In this document: positions 9,776-18,663 of the stretch, one piece after another
Position numbering within the stretch: position 1 is the first letter of the stretch
Layout of the letters: each line of letters opens with the position of its first letter
DNA from: Flammeovirgaceae bacterium UBA6059
Lineage (GTDB): Bacteria > Bacteroidota > Bacteroidia > Cytophagales > Cyclobacteriaceae
Assembly: GCA_002435755.1 (NCBI GenBank)
Contig: DIYH01000002.1
Coordinates: forward strand, 124,001-188,000
DNA: 64,000 nucleotides
Direction of reading: 5' to 3'
Made by a program: the position numbers and the translations under genes
Notes under the pieces: generated by a model
Told to the model about the DNA's origin: nothing
The model's input: the letters and a program-made list of their open reading frames with translations, nothing else
The model's database searches: none

Positions 9776-9881
9776 TAATAGCCACCACCAATCGTTAGTC
9801 AATAAATCAAGGCAGAGTTAAACCTTTGTCTTTAGGTTGACTCTAAAGAGAGACAATCCTATATTGATATAAACTTTTGCG

Positions 9882-11606
9882 GTGGGAGATTTCAAAATTA
9901 GATCAGGCCAATATCGAGAAAAGGCCAGGGAATATCGAAAAGTTGAGCCTTTAGATACTACGAATGCCAGGTCATCAGTTTCTGGGACCAATTATCGAAC
10001 ATTGGATATCACGGCAGGGATTTCTCCGTATGTTGGAGAGTTTGGTAAGCGACAGCAGGCTCATCTTATTAAGCGGACTCAGTTTGGGTGTACTCCCGAG
10101 GCGTTGAATTCTATTGCAGGGTTGACATTGTCACAAACTCTTGCCTCGATCCTTCAAGCAGACTCTGCACCATCACCTCCGGTTAACGACTACAATGGAG
10201 CAGACGAATTAGGAATTGACCCTGATATTCCTTTTGGAGAAACATGGATAAGTGCGGCCTTCAATGAAGAGTTTGAAGGTGCCCGAAACATCAGCTTAAA
10301 GTCCTGGTGGATTCGGCAAATGCTCGATCAGCCAAACACTATCCATGAAAAAATGATTTTGTTTTGGCACAGTTTTCTGCCAATCCAGGTATGGGATGTC
10401 TTCATTTCTAAAGCCTCCTACCAATATGCAGAGATGCTCAGGAGAAATGCCCTGGGCAACTTTAAAACAATGATTCGCGAGCTAACCCTTGATCCGGCGA
10501 TGTTGATTTACCTCAACGGAGCTTTCAATAATCGAGAAGCTCCTGACGAAAACTATGGCAGAGAACTCCAAGAGCTTTTTTGCATCGGAAAGGGGCCAGG
10601 CTCTGCTTACACTGAGCAAGACGTTCAGTCCGCATCCAAAATATTGACCGGCTGGACGCTTAATTGGGAAACACTAGAGAATGAGGCTATCCCGACCTCT
10701 TATTTCGAACCTTGGCTACATGAGACGTCTGATAAGCAGTTTTCCAGCTTTTATGGGAATAGAATAATCTCAGGCCGAGAAGGCGAAGCAGGAGCAGAGG
10801 AGCTTGATGAATTATTGGAAATGCTATTTGCAAATGACGAAAGCGCTGTACATCTGGCGAGACGCCTTTACACATTCTTCGTTTACAATAGCATCTCAGA
10901 GACCACAGAACAAAATGTCATTATTCCGCTAGCCCAAATCATCAGAGAAAATGATTTCAATATCCTTCCGGCAATAGAAGTACTCCTTGGCTCAGAGCAT
11001 TTTTACCATGAAGAGATCATAGGCGCGCAGATCAAAAACCCAACAGACTTCACATTTGGCTACTGGAGAACCTTAGGCTTGCCACTAGACACACGCAACT
11101 CCTCAGAAGCATTTTTGTCCCAGGCAGGCTTGTTATGGCAGATAAGCCAAATCGGTATGGAAATCGGTGACCCTCCAAGTGTTGCCGGCTGGCCTGCCTA
11201 CTACCAAGCTCCCCAGTTTGATAAGTCATGGATCACAACAGACAGTATAACTAACAGAGCCCTTCAGACAGACTCAATGGTTTTTTGGGGTTTTTATGTG
11301 TCTGAAGATCGACAGATCCAGCTGGATATCCTAAGTTTTTTGGAAAGGCTGGATCGCCCCGATGACATCAATCTGATGATTGAAGAAGTCAGCGTACTCT
11401 TGCTGGGCATAACTCTTGATCAGTCGCAAGTCGACCTTATCAAAAATATTCTACTCACGGGGCAACAAAATGATAATTATTGGAATACGGCCTGGAACCT
11501 TTACATGCAGGACAAATCCAATATCGAATATCAGAATGTACTACTTAATCGTTTGAGGCCTGCTTTTCAGCAACTGCTACAACAAGGAGAATCTCAACTA
11601 ATGTAA
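9882..11606 (+). CDS. DUF1800 domain-containing protein
   Basis: A 574-aa member of the DUF1800 family. It shows the characteristic motifs MILFWHSFLP, a GRELQELFCIGKGPGSAYTEQ-type block around residues 226-245, and GDPPSVAGWPAYY near the C-terminal third. The only plausible start is a GTG at 9882, giving about 55 residues before the recognisable domain; no clear signal peptide is visible with this start. It is followed after 3 bases by a DUF1501 gene. DUF1800-DUF1501 pairs are a widespread conserved gene order in Bacteroidota, Planctomycetes and Proteobacteria. The two are presumed to act together at the cell surface, but no biochemical function is established that I can assert. Confidence 0.88.
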   Translation: MGDFKIRSGQYREKAREYRKVEPLDTTNARSSVSGTNYRTLDITAGISPYVGEFGKRQQAHLIKRTQFGCTPEALNSIAGLTLSQTLASILQADSAPSPPVNDYNGADELGIDPDIPFGETWISAAFNEEFEGARNISLKSWWIRQMLDQPNTIHEKMILFWHSFLPIQVWDVFISKASYQYAEMLRRNALGNFKTMIRELTLDPAMLIYLNGAFNNREAPDENYGRELQELFCIGKGPGSAYTEQDVQSASKILTGWTLNWETLENEAIPTSYFEPWLHETSDKQFSSFYGNRIISGREGEAGAEELDELLEMLFANDESAVHLARRLYTFFVYNSISETTEQNVIIPLAQIIRENDFNILPAIEVLLGSEHFYHEEIIGAQIKNPTDFTFGYWRTLGLPLDTRNSSEAFLSQAGLLWQISQIGMEIGDPPSVAGWPAYYQAPQFDKSWITTDSITNRALQTDSMVFWGFYVSEDRQIQLDILSFLERLDRPDDINLMIEEVSVLLLGITLDQSQVDLIKNILLTGQQNDNYWNTAWNLYMQDKSNIEYQNVLLNRLRPAFQQLLQQGESQLM

Positions 11607-11609
11607 ACC

Positions 11610-13166
11610 ATGAAAAGAAGATCATTTTTAAGACACGCTTCACATGGTATTGCTATACCGTCATTATTGGGAGCAATGGGCCACCATCAGTCTTCTGCTC
11701 AGTCGCTGCAAAAACTGCTCAATCTCAGCAATACCAGCGATAAAGTGCTTGTACTCATTTTCCTGGAAGGTGGCAATGATGGGCTCAACACTGTAGTACC
11801 ATTAGCAGATTATGACGCATTGACGAAGGTCAGGCCACATGTGATCCTACCGGAAAATAGCATCATTCCGGTAGAGGGGACTGATTTTGGATTTCACCCT
11901 GCACTTTCCGGTTTCAGCAGTCTCTATAGCGAACAGCGACTTCAAGTCATCCAATCTGTTGGATATCCCCAGCAAAATTTGTCTCATTTTAGGTCCACAG
12001 ACATTTGGATGAGTGCGTCCGATTCTACCGAACTAGTAACTTCAGGTTGGACAGGTCGCTATCTTGAAGACCTACACCCTGCTTATCCAGAAGCATATCC
12101 CAACCCGGACAACCCGGACCCTTTGGCCGTAGAGCTTGGGCACGGAGCATCACTATTGTTCCAGGGTAGAGCTGCATCTATGAGCATGGTGCTTAATAAT
12201 GTTTCTTCATTTTACGAACTGGTCCAAAATGAAGAAAGCGAAGCTCCTGATACCCTGGCCGGAGATAAATTGAGATATGTTAGGCTCATTGCCCGCCAAA
12301 GCCAGAAGTATGGAGACTCAGTGATCAATGCAGCAGATAAGATCACAGATCAGCGATCTTATCCTGAGGATAATCAACTTGCTCAACAACTAAAAGTTGT
12401 TGCTCGACTCATTGCAGGAGAACTCAAAACTCCCATTTATATGGTTAGTCTTGGTGGGTTTGATACTCATGATGCTCAAGTAGAAAATAGCGATCATACC
12501 ACAGGAGAACATGCCGAACTGTTGCAAACACTCAATGATGCAGTAATGGCGTTTATGCAAGACCTTGAACATCTAGGGATCGATGATCGAGTGGTCGGGA
12601 TGACTTTCTCAGAGTTTGGACGAAGGATAGTATCCAACGCAAGTTTAGGTACAGATCATGGTTCTTCTGCACCGCTGTTCGTCTTCGGAAATGGTGTCAG
12701 AGGAGGAACGTTAGGCCAAACTGTAAGCATCTCTGGAAATGAAACCTATGAAGACAACCTTGCAATGGAGCATGATTTTAGGCAAGTATATAGTTCTGTT
12801 CTCAGCCAGTGGTTTGAGACTGAGGATGCTATGGTCAATGAAGCGATGCTCAGAGAGTTCGGTCAACTTCCTATATTCGGAACACCCATTACAACTGCTA
12901 TTGACAAAATTGCTGAGAGATCAGTCACACTCTATCCTAACCCAGTGAGGTCACAGGCCACTTTGGAATTTGTAGGTGCTGCTAGTCAACTGGACATCAA
13001 CCTCATCGCTCTCAATGGAAAACGTATTGCACAACTGTATCATAAAGCACACCCTGGAGGAGAGTTTTCCGTGACTTTTGATGTCTCTTCTCTAAAAGCC
13101 GGAAGATATATTATCAGTATTAACGCAAATGGTCAAAAATTATTTAAGCATCTAGTTAAGGCATAA
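11610..13166 (+). CDS. DUF1501 protein with type IX secretion sorting domain
   Basis: A 518-aa exported protein. The N-terminus, MKRRSFLRHASHG followed by a short hydrophobic stretch, resembles a twin-arginine-like signal. The DUF1501 core (sulfatase/alkaline-phosphatase-like fold) spans about residues 45-420, with LEGGNDGLNTVVP near the start, GGFDTH and SEFGRR near the end, and a TDHGSSAP metal-site-like motif. The last ~80 residues are a Por/type IX secretion C-terminal sorting domain, recognisable by TLYPNPV, the alternating beta strands and KLFKHLVKA. It should therefore be secreted or anchored on the cell surface by the type IX system. It is translated directly after the DUF1800 gene. 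Confidence 0.92.
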   Translation: MKRRSFLRHASHGIAIPSLLGAMGHHQSSAQSLQKLLNLSNTSDKVLVLIFLEGGNDGLNTVVPLADYDALTKVRPHVILPENSIIPVEGTDFGFHPALSGFSSLYSEQRLQVIQSVGYPQQNLSHFRSTDIWMSASDSTELVTSGWTGRYLEDLHPAYPEAYPNPDNPDPLAVELGHGASLLFQGRAASMSMVLNNVSSFYELVQNEESEAPDTLAGDKLRYVRLIARQSQKYGDSVINAADKITDQRSYPEDNQLAQQLKVVARLIAGELKTPIYMVSLGGFDTHDAQVENSDHTTGEHAELLQTLNDAVMAFMQDLEHLGIDDRVVGMTFSEFGRRIVSNASLGTDHGSSAPLFVFGNGVRGGTLGQTVSISGNETYEDNLAMEHDFRQVYSSVLSQWFETEDAMVNEAMLREFGQLPIFGTPITTAIDKIAERSVTLYPNPVRSQATLEFVGAASQLDINLIALNGKRIAQLYHKAHPGGEFSVTFDVSSLKAGRYIISINANGQKLFKHLVKA

Positions 13167-13211
13167 TCTTCCAATAAAGGATTTTTTGACCGACCAGAAT
13201 ATAAATAGAAT

Positions 13212-15806
13212 TCACTCATCTCTCAGACTCCTCATGGGATTGGCAACAGCGGCTTGGTAAGACCTGATGCCGACGGTCATCAAGCCTATGATCATCGCAG
13301 CTAACCCTCCAATGATAAGGTGCAAAGCGTCTATATCAATACGGTAAGAGAATTGATCCAGCCAATGTTCTGCGTAAATGATTGTAACCGGAACAGCCAA
13401 TAAGATTGAGAGGAGAATTAAAATCGAGTATTCTTTGGATAACAAAAGAACTATTTGGTCCACTTCAGCTCCATAGACCTTTCTGATCCCAATCTCTTTG
13501 GTACGCAAATAAGTGGAGTAGGTGGTCAATGTGAAAAGCCCAATGCAGCTAATGATCACCGAGATGATCGCAAACCAGCGAACGATCTGTCCGACCACCA
13601 TTTCGTTGCGATAACTATCCGCATATGACTGATCAAGAAACTCAAACTCAAAAGGATATTTAGGGTTCATATTGGTGGTAAGTGCATCTATCTTGGTCAC
13701 TGCATCCTGAACGTCACCTTCCAGCCTGATCAGAGCCACTTCGGTATCCGACGGAACATAGCTGATGATCATAGGCGGGATTGGTTCATATAGATCACTT
13801 ACATGATAGTTTTTGATGAGGCCGACGATGTTACCCTCTCTTCCCCAAACAGATAGCCTTTGGCTAATGGGATTGTCAAAGCCCATGATCTTAGCCGCTT
13901 CCTGGTTGATGAGGTAGTTACTCGAGTCAGCTCCATATTCCCTTGATAAGGCCCTACCCCCAAGCAATTCAATGCCCATGGTCTCAATGAAATCATCATT
14001 GACAAGGATAATACCCATCTCAATATTAGCAGCAGGATCTTTACCAGCCCATTGAGCCGAACCTGTAGATCGTCCATATGAGATCGGGTTGGCAGTGGCT
14101 CCACTGACCATCTTCACTTGTGGGATTTTCAAAAGTTCATTGCGATAGGCAGGATACTTTTCGGAAAGGCTCCCTTCCAACTCCACGAGCATCATGTTAT
14201 CCTTGTTGACACCAATGTCTTTATTCAGTACATAGTTGACCTGGTCGCTAATGATCATGGCTCCAAAGGCAATCACAATAGAAATACTAAATTGGAAGAC
14301 GATCAATATCTTGCGGTAGCTACCTGCCGACAAACGATGCGTAGATTTGCCCTTGAGCGCATAGATCACCTTGGCCGCCGGCAAAATCACAGAAGGATAA
14401 ATCCCTATCAGGAGACCAGCGAAAATAATCAGTAAGAGTGTATAGCTGATCACAGAGAGCCCTAGTTGCTCGAAGCTCATCGGCACGTCAATCAAAACTG
14501 AAAAGTAGGGTAATAATAGCCAGGTAGCGATCAATGCCAGTACGGTCGCAAAGATCGATAGGAGCAAAGACTCCAATACAAACTGCGTACGCACCGAACC
14601 CTTAGGCTCTCCCAGTACCTTACGGATACCCACTTCCATGGTGCGCTTGGTAGACTGAGCTGAGATCAGGTTCATCGCGTTGAGACATACTACCAGGAAA
14701 AGGAAAATAGCCGCCGCACTGAGAATCCGGACATATACTATCCTTCCACCTGTGATCACTCCATTGTCAAAATTGGAGTGCAGATATTGATCTTCGATCG
14801 ACTGTAATATCAAACGCTCATCGATTTCCTCGTCGACATGATTGTTTATTTCCTGCTCAATGCGCTTTGAAACTGTCGGTTGAGTACCTGGTGCCAGTTC
14901 TGCAAAAAACCTAATGCTCCCGCTATCCCAACTTGGCATCCAGGGAGACCTTTCAACAAGACCTTTCAATGGAAGAATCCAATCAAAGTCCAATGAACTT
15001 AACTCGTTAGGTGCTCTGAAAACGCCACTTACCAAGTAGGGTTCTTCCTCGTCTAACACCAACGTTTGACCCAGTACTTCCGAGAAGTCATCCTCTACTA
15101 CGTCGAAGAATTTTCGAGCCATCCTATCGGAAACAACAATATTGGAGGGGTCTTCCAACACTGAGCTAGGACCGACCAATAACTCATAACTGAAAACTTC
15201 GAAGAACTCCGGTGAGGCATAAAAACCAATTTCATTTCCTATTTGATCTCCCTGTTCTACCAACAGGTCCATGGTCCAGCTGATTCCTGCTAAGGCCTGC
15301 ACCTCTGGATACTCTGTCGACAAGACTCCCTGAAGCGGCTGAGGAATATAGCCGGTAGTCACCACATTACCATTGGTCTGGTACATATTGCGCCATACAC
15401 GGTAGATGTTTTCAGAGTTTTCGTGAAACCGGTCCACCTGGAGCTCGCGATGAACCCAAAAGAAAATGAGCATACATGCCGTAAAACCCAGGGTAAGACC
15501 AAAAATGTTCAGACCGCTATAGGCCGCATTGCGTTTTGCATTGCGAAAGGCGATTTTGAGATAATTACGAATCATGATAAGTTGTATTGAGTTGTTTGAC
15601 TTAAAAATGCTTATCGCGAATGGGCGCAGATAATTGATCACCTGGTACCAATAATTGCGTCTGGCTTTTGCCCAGGACTGTCTATTCCCCATCTGGTAAT
15701 ATTTCTCTTCAAGGTCTCCCAGCACCTCCTCGGCTAGCTCATCTTTGAGTAGCCAGGTGATGAGACGCTCTGCTAGCTGTGGCGGACTATGTTGCTGTGG
15801 TGTCAA
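13212..15806 (-). CDS. FtsX/MacB-type ABC permease with N-terminal prefix (PadR-linked)
   Basis: A permease of 864 aa from a TTG at 15806. The N-terminal ~70 residues form a soluble prefix (PPQLAERLITWLLKDELAEEVLGD) typical of PadR-associated permeases. Two MacB/FtsX units follow: a first transmembrane helix near GLTLGFTACMLIFFW, a periplasmic domain, three helices after it, then a second copy of this layout. Each membrane block carries a hallmark motif, GIRKVLGEPKGSV and GIRKVYGAEVDQI. No ATPase is encoded nearby, so one must be supplied from elsewhere. A GTG at 15875 is in frame but would overlap padR by 68 bases. The TTG lies one base after the padR stop, so I preferred it. The substrate is unknown. 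Confidence 0.9.
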   Translation of the reverse strand: MTPQQHSPPQLAERLITWLLKDELAEEVLGDLEEKYYQMGNRQSWAKARRNYWYQVINYLRPFAISIFKSNNSIQLIMIRNYLKIAFRNAKRNAAYSGLNIFGLTLGFTACMLIFFWVHRELQVDRFHENSENIYRVWRNMYQTNGNVVTTGYIPQPLQGVLSTEYPEVQALAGISWTMDLLVEQGDQIGNEIGFYASPEFFEVFSYELLVGPSSVLEDPSNIVVSDRMARKFFDVVEDDFSEVLGQTLVLDEEEPYLVSGVFRAPNELSSLDFDWILPLKGLVERSPWMPSWDSGSIRFFAELAPGTQPTVSKRIEQEINNHVDEEIDERLILQSIEDQYLHSNFDNGVITGGRIVYVRILSAAAIFLFLVVCLNAMNLISAQSTKRTMEVGIRKVLGEPKGSVRTQFVLESLLLSIFATVLALIATWLLLPYFSVLIDVPMSFEQLGLSVISYTLLLIIFAGLLIGIYPSVILPAAKVIYALKGKSTHRLSAGSYRKILIVFQFSISIVIAFGAMIISDQVNYVLNKDIGVNKDNMMLVELEGSLSEKYPAYRNELLKIPQVKMVSGATANPISYGRSTGSAQWAGKDPAANIEMGIILVNDDFIETMGIELLGGRALSREYGADSSNYLINQEAAKIMGFDNPISQRLSVWGREGNIVGLIKNYHVSDLYEPIPPMIISYVPSDTEVALIRLEGDVQDAVTKIDALTTNMNPKYPFEFEFLDQSYADSYRNEMVVGQIVRWFAIISVIISCIGLFTLTTYSTYLRTKEIGIRKVYGAEVDQIVLLLSKEYSILILLSILLAVPVTIIYAEHWLDQFSYRIDIDALHLIIGGLAAMIIGLMTVGIRSYQAAVANPMRSLRDE

Positions 15807-15807
15807 C

Positions 15808-16149
15808 TTAGCTAGCGGAAAATGAGAGTTTGGAAAATGCAGGATACTGCTTCCAGAGTGAGAGCTTGAACTCACGCGAGTTTTTCAAAGCCAATTCTCC
15901 ACTAGCGGTAATCTTAAAAATACGCTTTCTACGACCTCCCCGTTCGGCAGTAGCCACACCCATCTCTGAGTCTACAAACCCCTTCTCCGCAAGCCGTGTG
16001 AGCGTTGAATGTACCGCACCAATGGAAACCGGGCGTTCGGTTTGACTTTCGAATTCATTGGCAATATTGAGAGCATAGGCGTTTTCACTTAGTATGCCTA
16101 CCAGCAGGAGGATCACCTCCTCAAACTCTCCCAGGCGTGTTTCTATCAT
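15808..16149 (-). CDS. PadR-family transcriptional regulator
   Basis: A 113-aa winged-helix regulator. The helix-turn-helix region, with VSIGAVHSTLTRLAEKGFVDS and the basic wing RGGRRKRIFKIT, is typical of PadR. The short C-terminal helix fits the small PadR subfamily. It is cotranscribed with the permease that follows one base later. A large inverted repeat (16155-16211) lies directly upstream of the start codon, so autorepression of the padR-permease operon is the simplest model. Similar PadR-permease pairs are frequent in Cytophagales, and a second one occurs here at 24811-27799. Confidence 0.93.
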   Translation of the reverse strand: MIETRLGEFEEVILLLVGILSENAYALNIANEFESQTERPVSIGAVHSTLTRLAEKGFVDSEMGVATAERGGRRKRIFKITASGELALKNSREFKLSLWKQYPAFSKLSFSAS

Positions 16150-16154
16150 TATCT

Positions 16155-16211
16155 TACTAAATTGTAGAACTAATATACGGAGAGTTTTAATATATGTTCT
16201 ACAATTTAGTA
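16155..16211. promoter_or_regulatory. Probable PadR operator: 16-bp inverted repeat
   Basis: TACTAAATTGTAGAAC (16155-16170) is repeated perfectly in inverted orientation at 16196-16211, with a 25-base AT-rich spacer that probably contains the promoter. Each arm also holds an imperfect dyad CTAnAnTnTAG, so the element can be read as two regulator sites 42 bp apart. It begins 5 bases upstream of the padR start codon. Binding by this PadR protein is inference. Confidence 0.65.
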
Positions 16212-16323
16212 GTTAATCCTTTCTCCTACCGGAAATCACCAATGCTGACCACCAATATGTTTCTCTCCAAACACCAATAGACATAACCCGTTGATAAGAC
16301 CTGATCCAACTTTAAACTGCACC

Positions 16324-17172
16324 ATGAAAAATTTCCTAATACTTGCAGCTTTCGCTGTACTTGCTTCTTGCCAATCAGACCCGAATCAGCCATTAAAAGA
16401 GGCGCTTACCTTTTATGCCTCCTTTGATAATGGTACAGACGCGGACTTTGCGAAAGGGGATAAGCGCATTTATACTGCGCGATCACAGCGTGCCGCAGAT
16501 AGTGCAGAAGTAGGTATGCTTAATCCTGATCATCGCATAATCGAGAATCAGGGAAAGTTTGGAGATGCGTTTCGTTTCGGAGCGAAGAGCGACACAGTGG
16601 TTTTCTATAAGAGCAAGGACAACATCGCGCATGATGCAACTAACTGGTCAGGAACGGTTTCTTTCTGGCTGAAAGTTGATCCGGTCAAAGATCTGGCACC
16701 AGGGTTTACCGATCCGATCCAAATTACCGATCAGCGCTATGATGATGCGGCGATCTGGGTAGACTTTACTGGAGAGAATCCAAGGACGTTTCGTCTCGGT
16801 GTATTAGGGGACAGGGTTGAATGGCACAAGGATACGGTCAACACAAGTCGCAGAGAAGAATATGCCAGAAGGTTAGTTCCTGTAGAAGAGCTTCCTTTCT
16901 CAAGTAATAACTGGACACATATAGCTATCACCTTCACTGGTCTTGGTAGCGCTCAAAGTATTGCCACGCTTTATCTCGATGGTAAAAATATGGGTAGTAT
17001 CGAAGGTGTTGATGACCCTTTCAATTGGGAATTGGATAAGTCGAATATCTTTATCGGGATCAACTTCATCGGTATGATGGATGAACTATCCATTTACAAT
17101 CGTCCCTTTTCAGCGGAAGAAGTTCAACAGCTCTATACGCTTGAAGAAGGTGTAGTTGCTTTGGTCAAATAG
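16324..17172 (+). CDS. LamG-like lipoprotein
   Basis: A 282-aa predicted lipoprotein. The signal MKNFLILAAFAVLASC has its lipobox Cys at residue 16. The remainder is a concanavalin A-like/LamG jelly-roll domain: FYASFDNGTDADF near the start, SGTVSFWLKVD, NNWTHIAITF, LYLDGKNMG, IFIGINFIGMMDELSIYNRPFSAEEV at the end. Such domains bind carbohydrates or serve in surface adhesion and have no catalytic residues. I chose the ATG at 16324 because it begins the signal peptide. It is divergent from padR, so the operator region at 16155-16211 could also affect this gene. Confidence 0.87.
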   Translation: MKNFLILAAFAVLASCQSDPNQPLKEALTFYASFDNGTDADFAKGDKRIYTARSQRAADSAEVGMLNPDHRIIENQGKFGDAFRFGAKSDTVVFYKSKDNIAHDATNWSGTVSFWLKVDPVKDLAPGFTDPIQITDQRYDDAAIWVDFTGENPRTFRLGVLGDRVEWHKDTVNTSRREEYARRLVPVEELPFSSNNWTHIAITFTGLGSAQSIATLYLDGKNMGSIEGVDDPFNWELDKSNIFIGINFIGMMDELSIYNRPFSAEEVQQLYTLEEGVVALVK

Positions 17173-17239
17173 GTTCCGTCAAGGTTTTTGGCTTATCAAA
17201 TGAGTTGTTCGTTTAGAGCAATCAACCCACGGAGTAATT

Positions 17240-17259
17240 CATAGTTCTTAAGAACTATG
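17240..17259. promoter_or_regulatory. 20-bp perfect palindrome ending in the start codon
   Basis: CATAGTTCTT followed by its exact reverse complement. The last three bases are the ATG of the S41 peptidase gene. It could be a repressor operator covering the initiation region, or an mRNA hairpin that hides the start codon. No regulator gene is adjacent. Confidence 0.5.
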
Positions 17260-18642
17260 TCGGTCAAAATCCACGCGAAGAACCTATTGTTCTTATTCAT
17301 AGCATCGCTTATTTCATGTAGCTCAACGGCCAATGAAACCTATAATCTTACGATTGAAGAGGTCAAAGACGATCTTCGACAGCTGCATTCAGAATTGCAA
17401 CGCTACCACGCTGGGTACGATTGGTATTCTTCTAAAGAATCACTGGACATAGCATTTGAAAATGCGATTGATGGTGCAAGAACATCGAATATTATTGCCT
17501 TATTCCGGCAAGTTAGAAAGCTAGTTGCTCAGGTTCACTGTGGACATACACGTGCATCATTGCCTGAAACCACACGTTTGGATTTTGAGGCAAAAACCCA
17601 ATTCCTACCTCTTTCTGTTGAGTTTATTGAAGACAGGCTTTACCTTAAAGCTACAGTTGAGTCAGCCGACCTATCTGTCGGAGATGAAGTCATCAGTGTC
17701 AACAGCAAACCCGTTGCTGAAATCAAATCAACACTATATCAATATCTCTCTTCTGATGGCTACAACGAAACCTTGAAAGACGAGCTGACAAACAGGAACT
17801 TTTCCTATGGCTACTCACTGTTCATTGATGATAAAGCGAGTGACTATGAACTTCAAGTAGCGGCAAGTGGCACATCCAAGGAAATCACAGTGGCTGGAAC
17901 GTCTATTCGCAAGCTTCTCGAAATCAACCAAACAGAGCAAAGTGAATTACCTCTTACGTTCACTTCACTTGAAGCCTATGACTATCTTAAGATTTCTACT
18001 TTCGGCAGTGGCCGAATAAATCGATCGGGGCAGAATTACTATGAATTCTTAGATGAAACTTTTGAAAAACTGAATGGAAGTTCCAAACCCTTAATTCTCG
18101 ACTTAAGAGGAAATGGTGGTGGAGACGATATGTATGGTGCTACGCTGGTTTCCTATTTGCTTGACCATCCCTTTAGGTACTTCGAAAAAATAGAGGTCAC
18201 TGATGATTACTCCGGATATGGGAATATAGTGCCAAATGGAGACTCTCGGCTTATGACCAGTCATGACGGGCTGAGCGTTCAGCAACCTCAACAAAACCGT
18301 TTCGATGGAGACCTTTATGTTTTGATTGATGGAAGAAGCTTCTCGACCTGCGCAGATGTGGCCTCTGTTCTCAAGGCTAACAAAAGAGGTATCTTCATAG
18401 GGCAGGAGACCGGTGGTGGGGCCGGTGGCAATACAAGTGGTTATAGTACTACCATCACACTAGATCATTCAGGAATTACTGTCAATCTTCCTATGTGGAA
18501 GTATACGACAGCACCTGATCCCAATCACACCTTTGGAAGAGGTGTGATTCCCGACTTCACCATCCAAAAAGAAATCGCTGATCTCCTTAGTGACGCTGAC
18601 CTTGAGTTGACTCAAGCGTTGGAACTCATAAGAGAAAATTAG
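17257..18642 (+). CDS. S41-family peptidase, lipoprotein
   Basis: A 461-aa C-terminal-processing-type (S41/tail-specific) serine peptidase. A lipoprotein signal ends in LISC with Cys21. A helical N-terminal domain is followed by a possible PDZ-like segment around LSVGDEVISVNSKPV, then the catalytic region with LILDLRGNGGG. The nucleophile is S363 in GRSFSTCAD, and GQETGGGAGGN comes after it. The typical Glu or Lys partner position is occupied by Ala-Asp in FSTCAD, so the exact catalytic arrangement is uncertain. It acts in the periplasm or outer membrane. The ATG lies at the right edge of a perfect palindrome (17240-17259). Confidence 0.88.
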   Translation: MSVKIHAKNLLFLFIASLISCSSTANETYNLTIEEVKDDLRQLHSELQRYHAGYDWYSSKESLDIAFENAIDGARTSNIIALFRQVRKLVAQVHCGHTRASLPETTRLDFEAKTQFLPLSVEFIEDRLYLKATVESADLSVGDEVISVNSKPVAEIKSTLYQYLSSDGYNETLKDELTNRNFSYGYSLFIDDKASDYELQVAASGTSKEITVAGTSIRKLLEINQTEQSELPLTFTSLEAYDYLKISTFGSGRINRSGQNYYEFLDETFEKLNGSSKPLILDLRGNGGGDDMYGATLVSYLLDHPFRYFEKIEVTDDYSGYGNIVPNGDSRLMTSHDGLSVQQPQQNRFDGDLYVLIDGRSFSTCADVASVLKANKRGIFIGQETGGGAGGNTSGYSTTITLDHSGITVNLPMWKYTTAPDPNHTFGRGVIPDFTIQKEIADLLSDADLELTQALELIREN

Positions 18643-18663
18643 TTCTCGAGAGTTTCAGTTCTC

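Noticed and set aside
13167..13211. AT-rich stretch with TTTTTT after the DUF1501 gene
   Set aside because: The preceding stem is too short to support a terminator.
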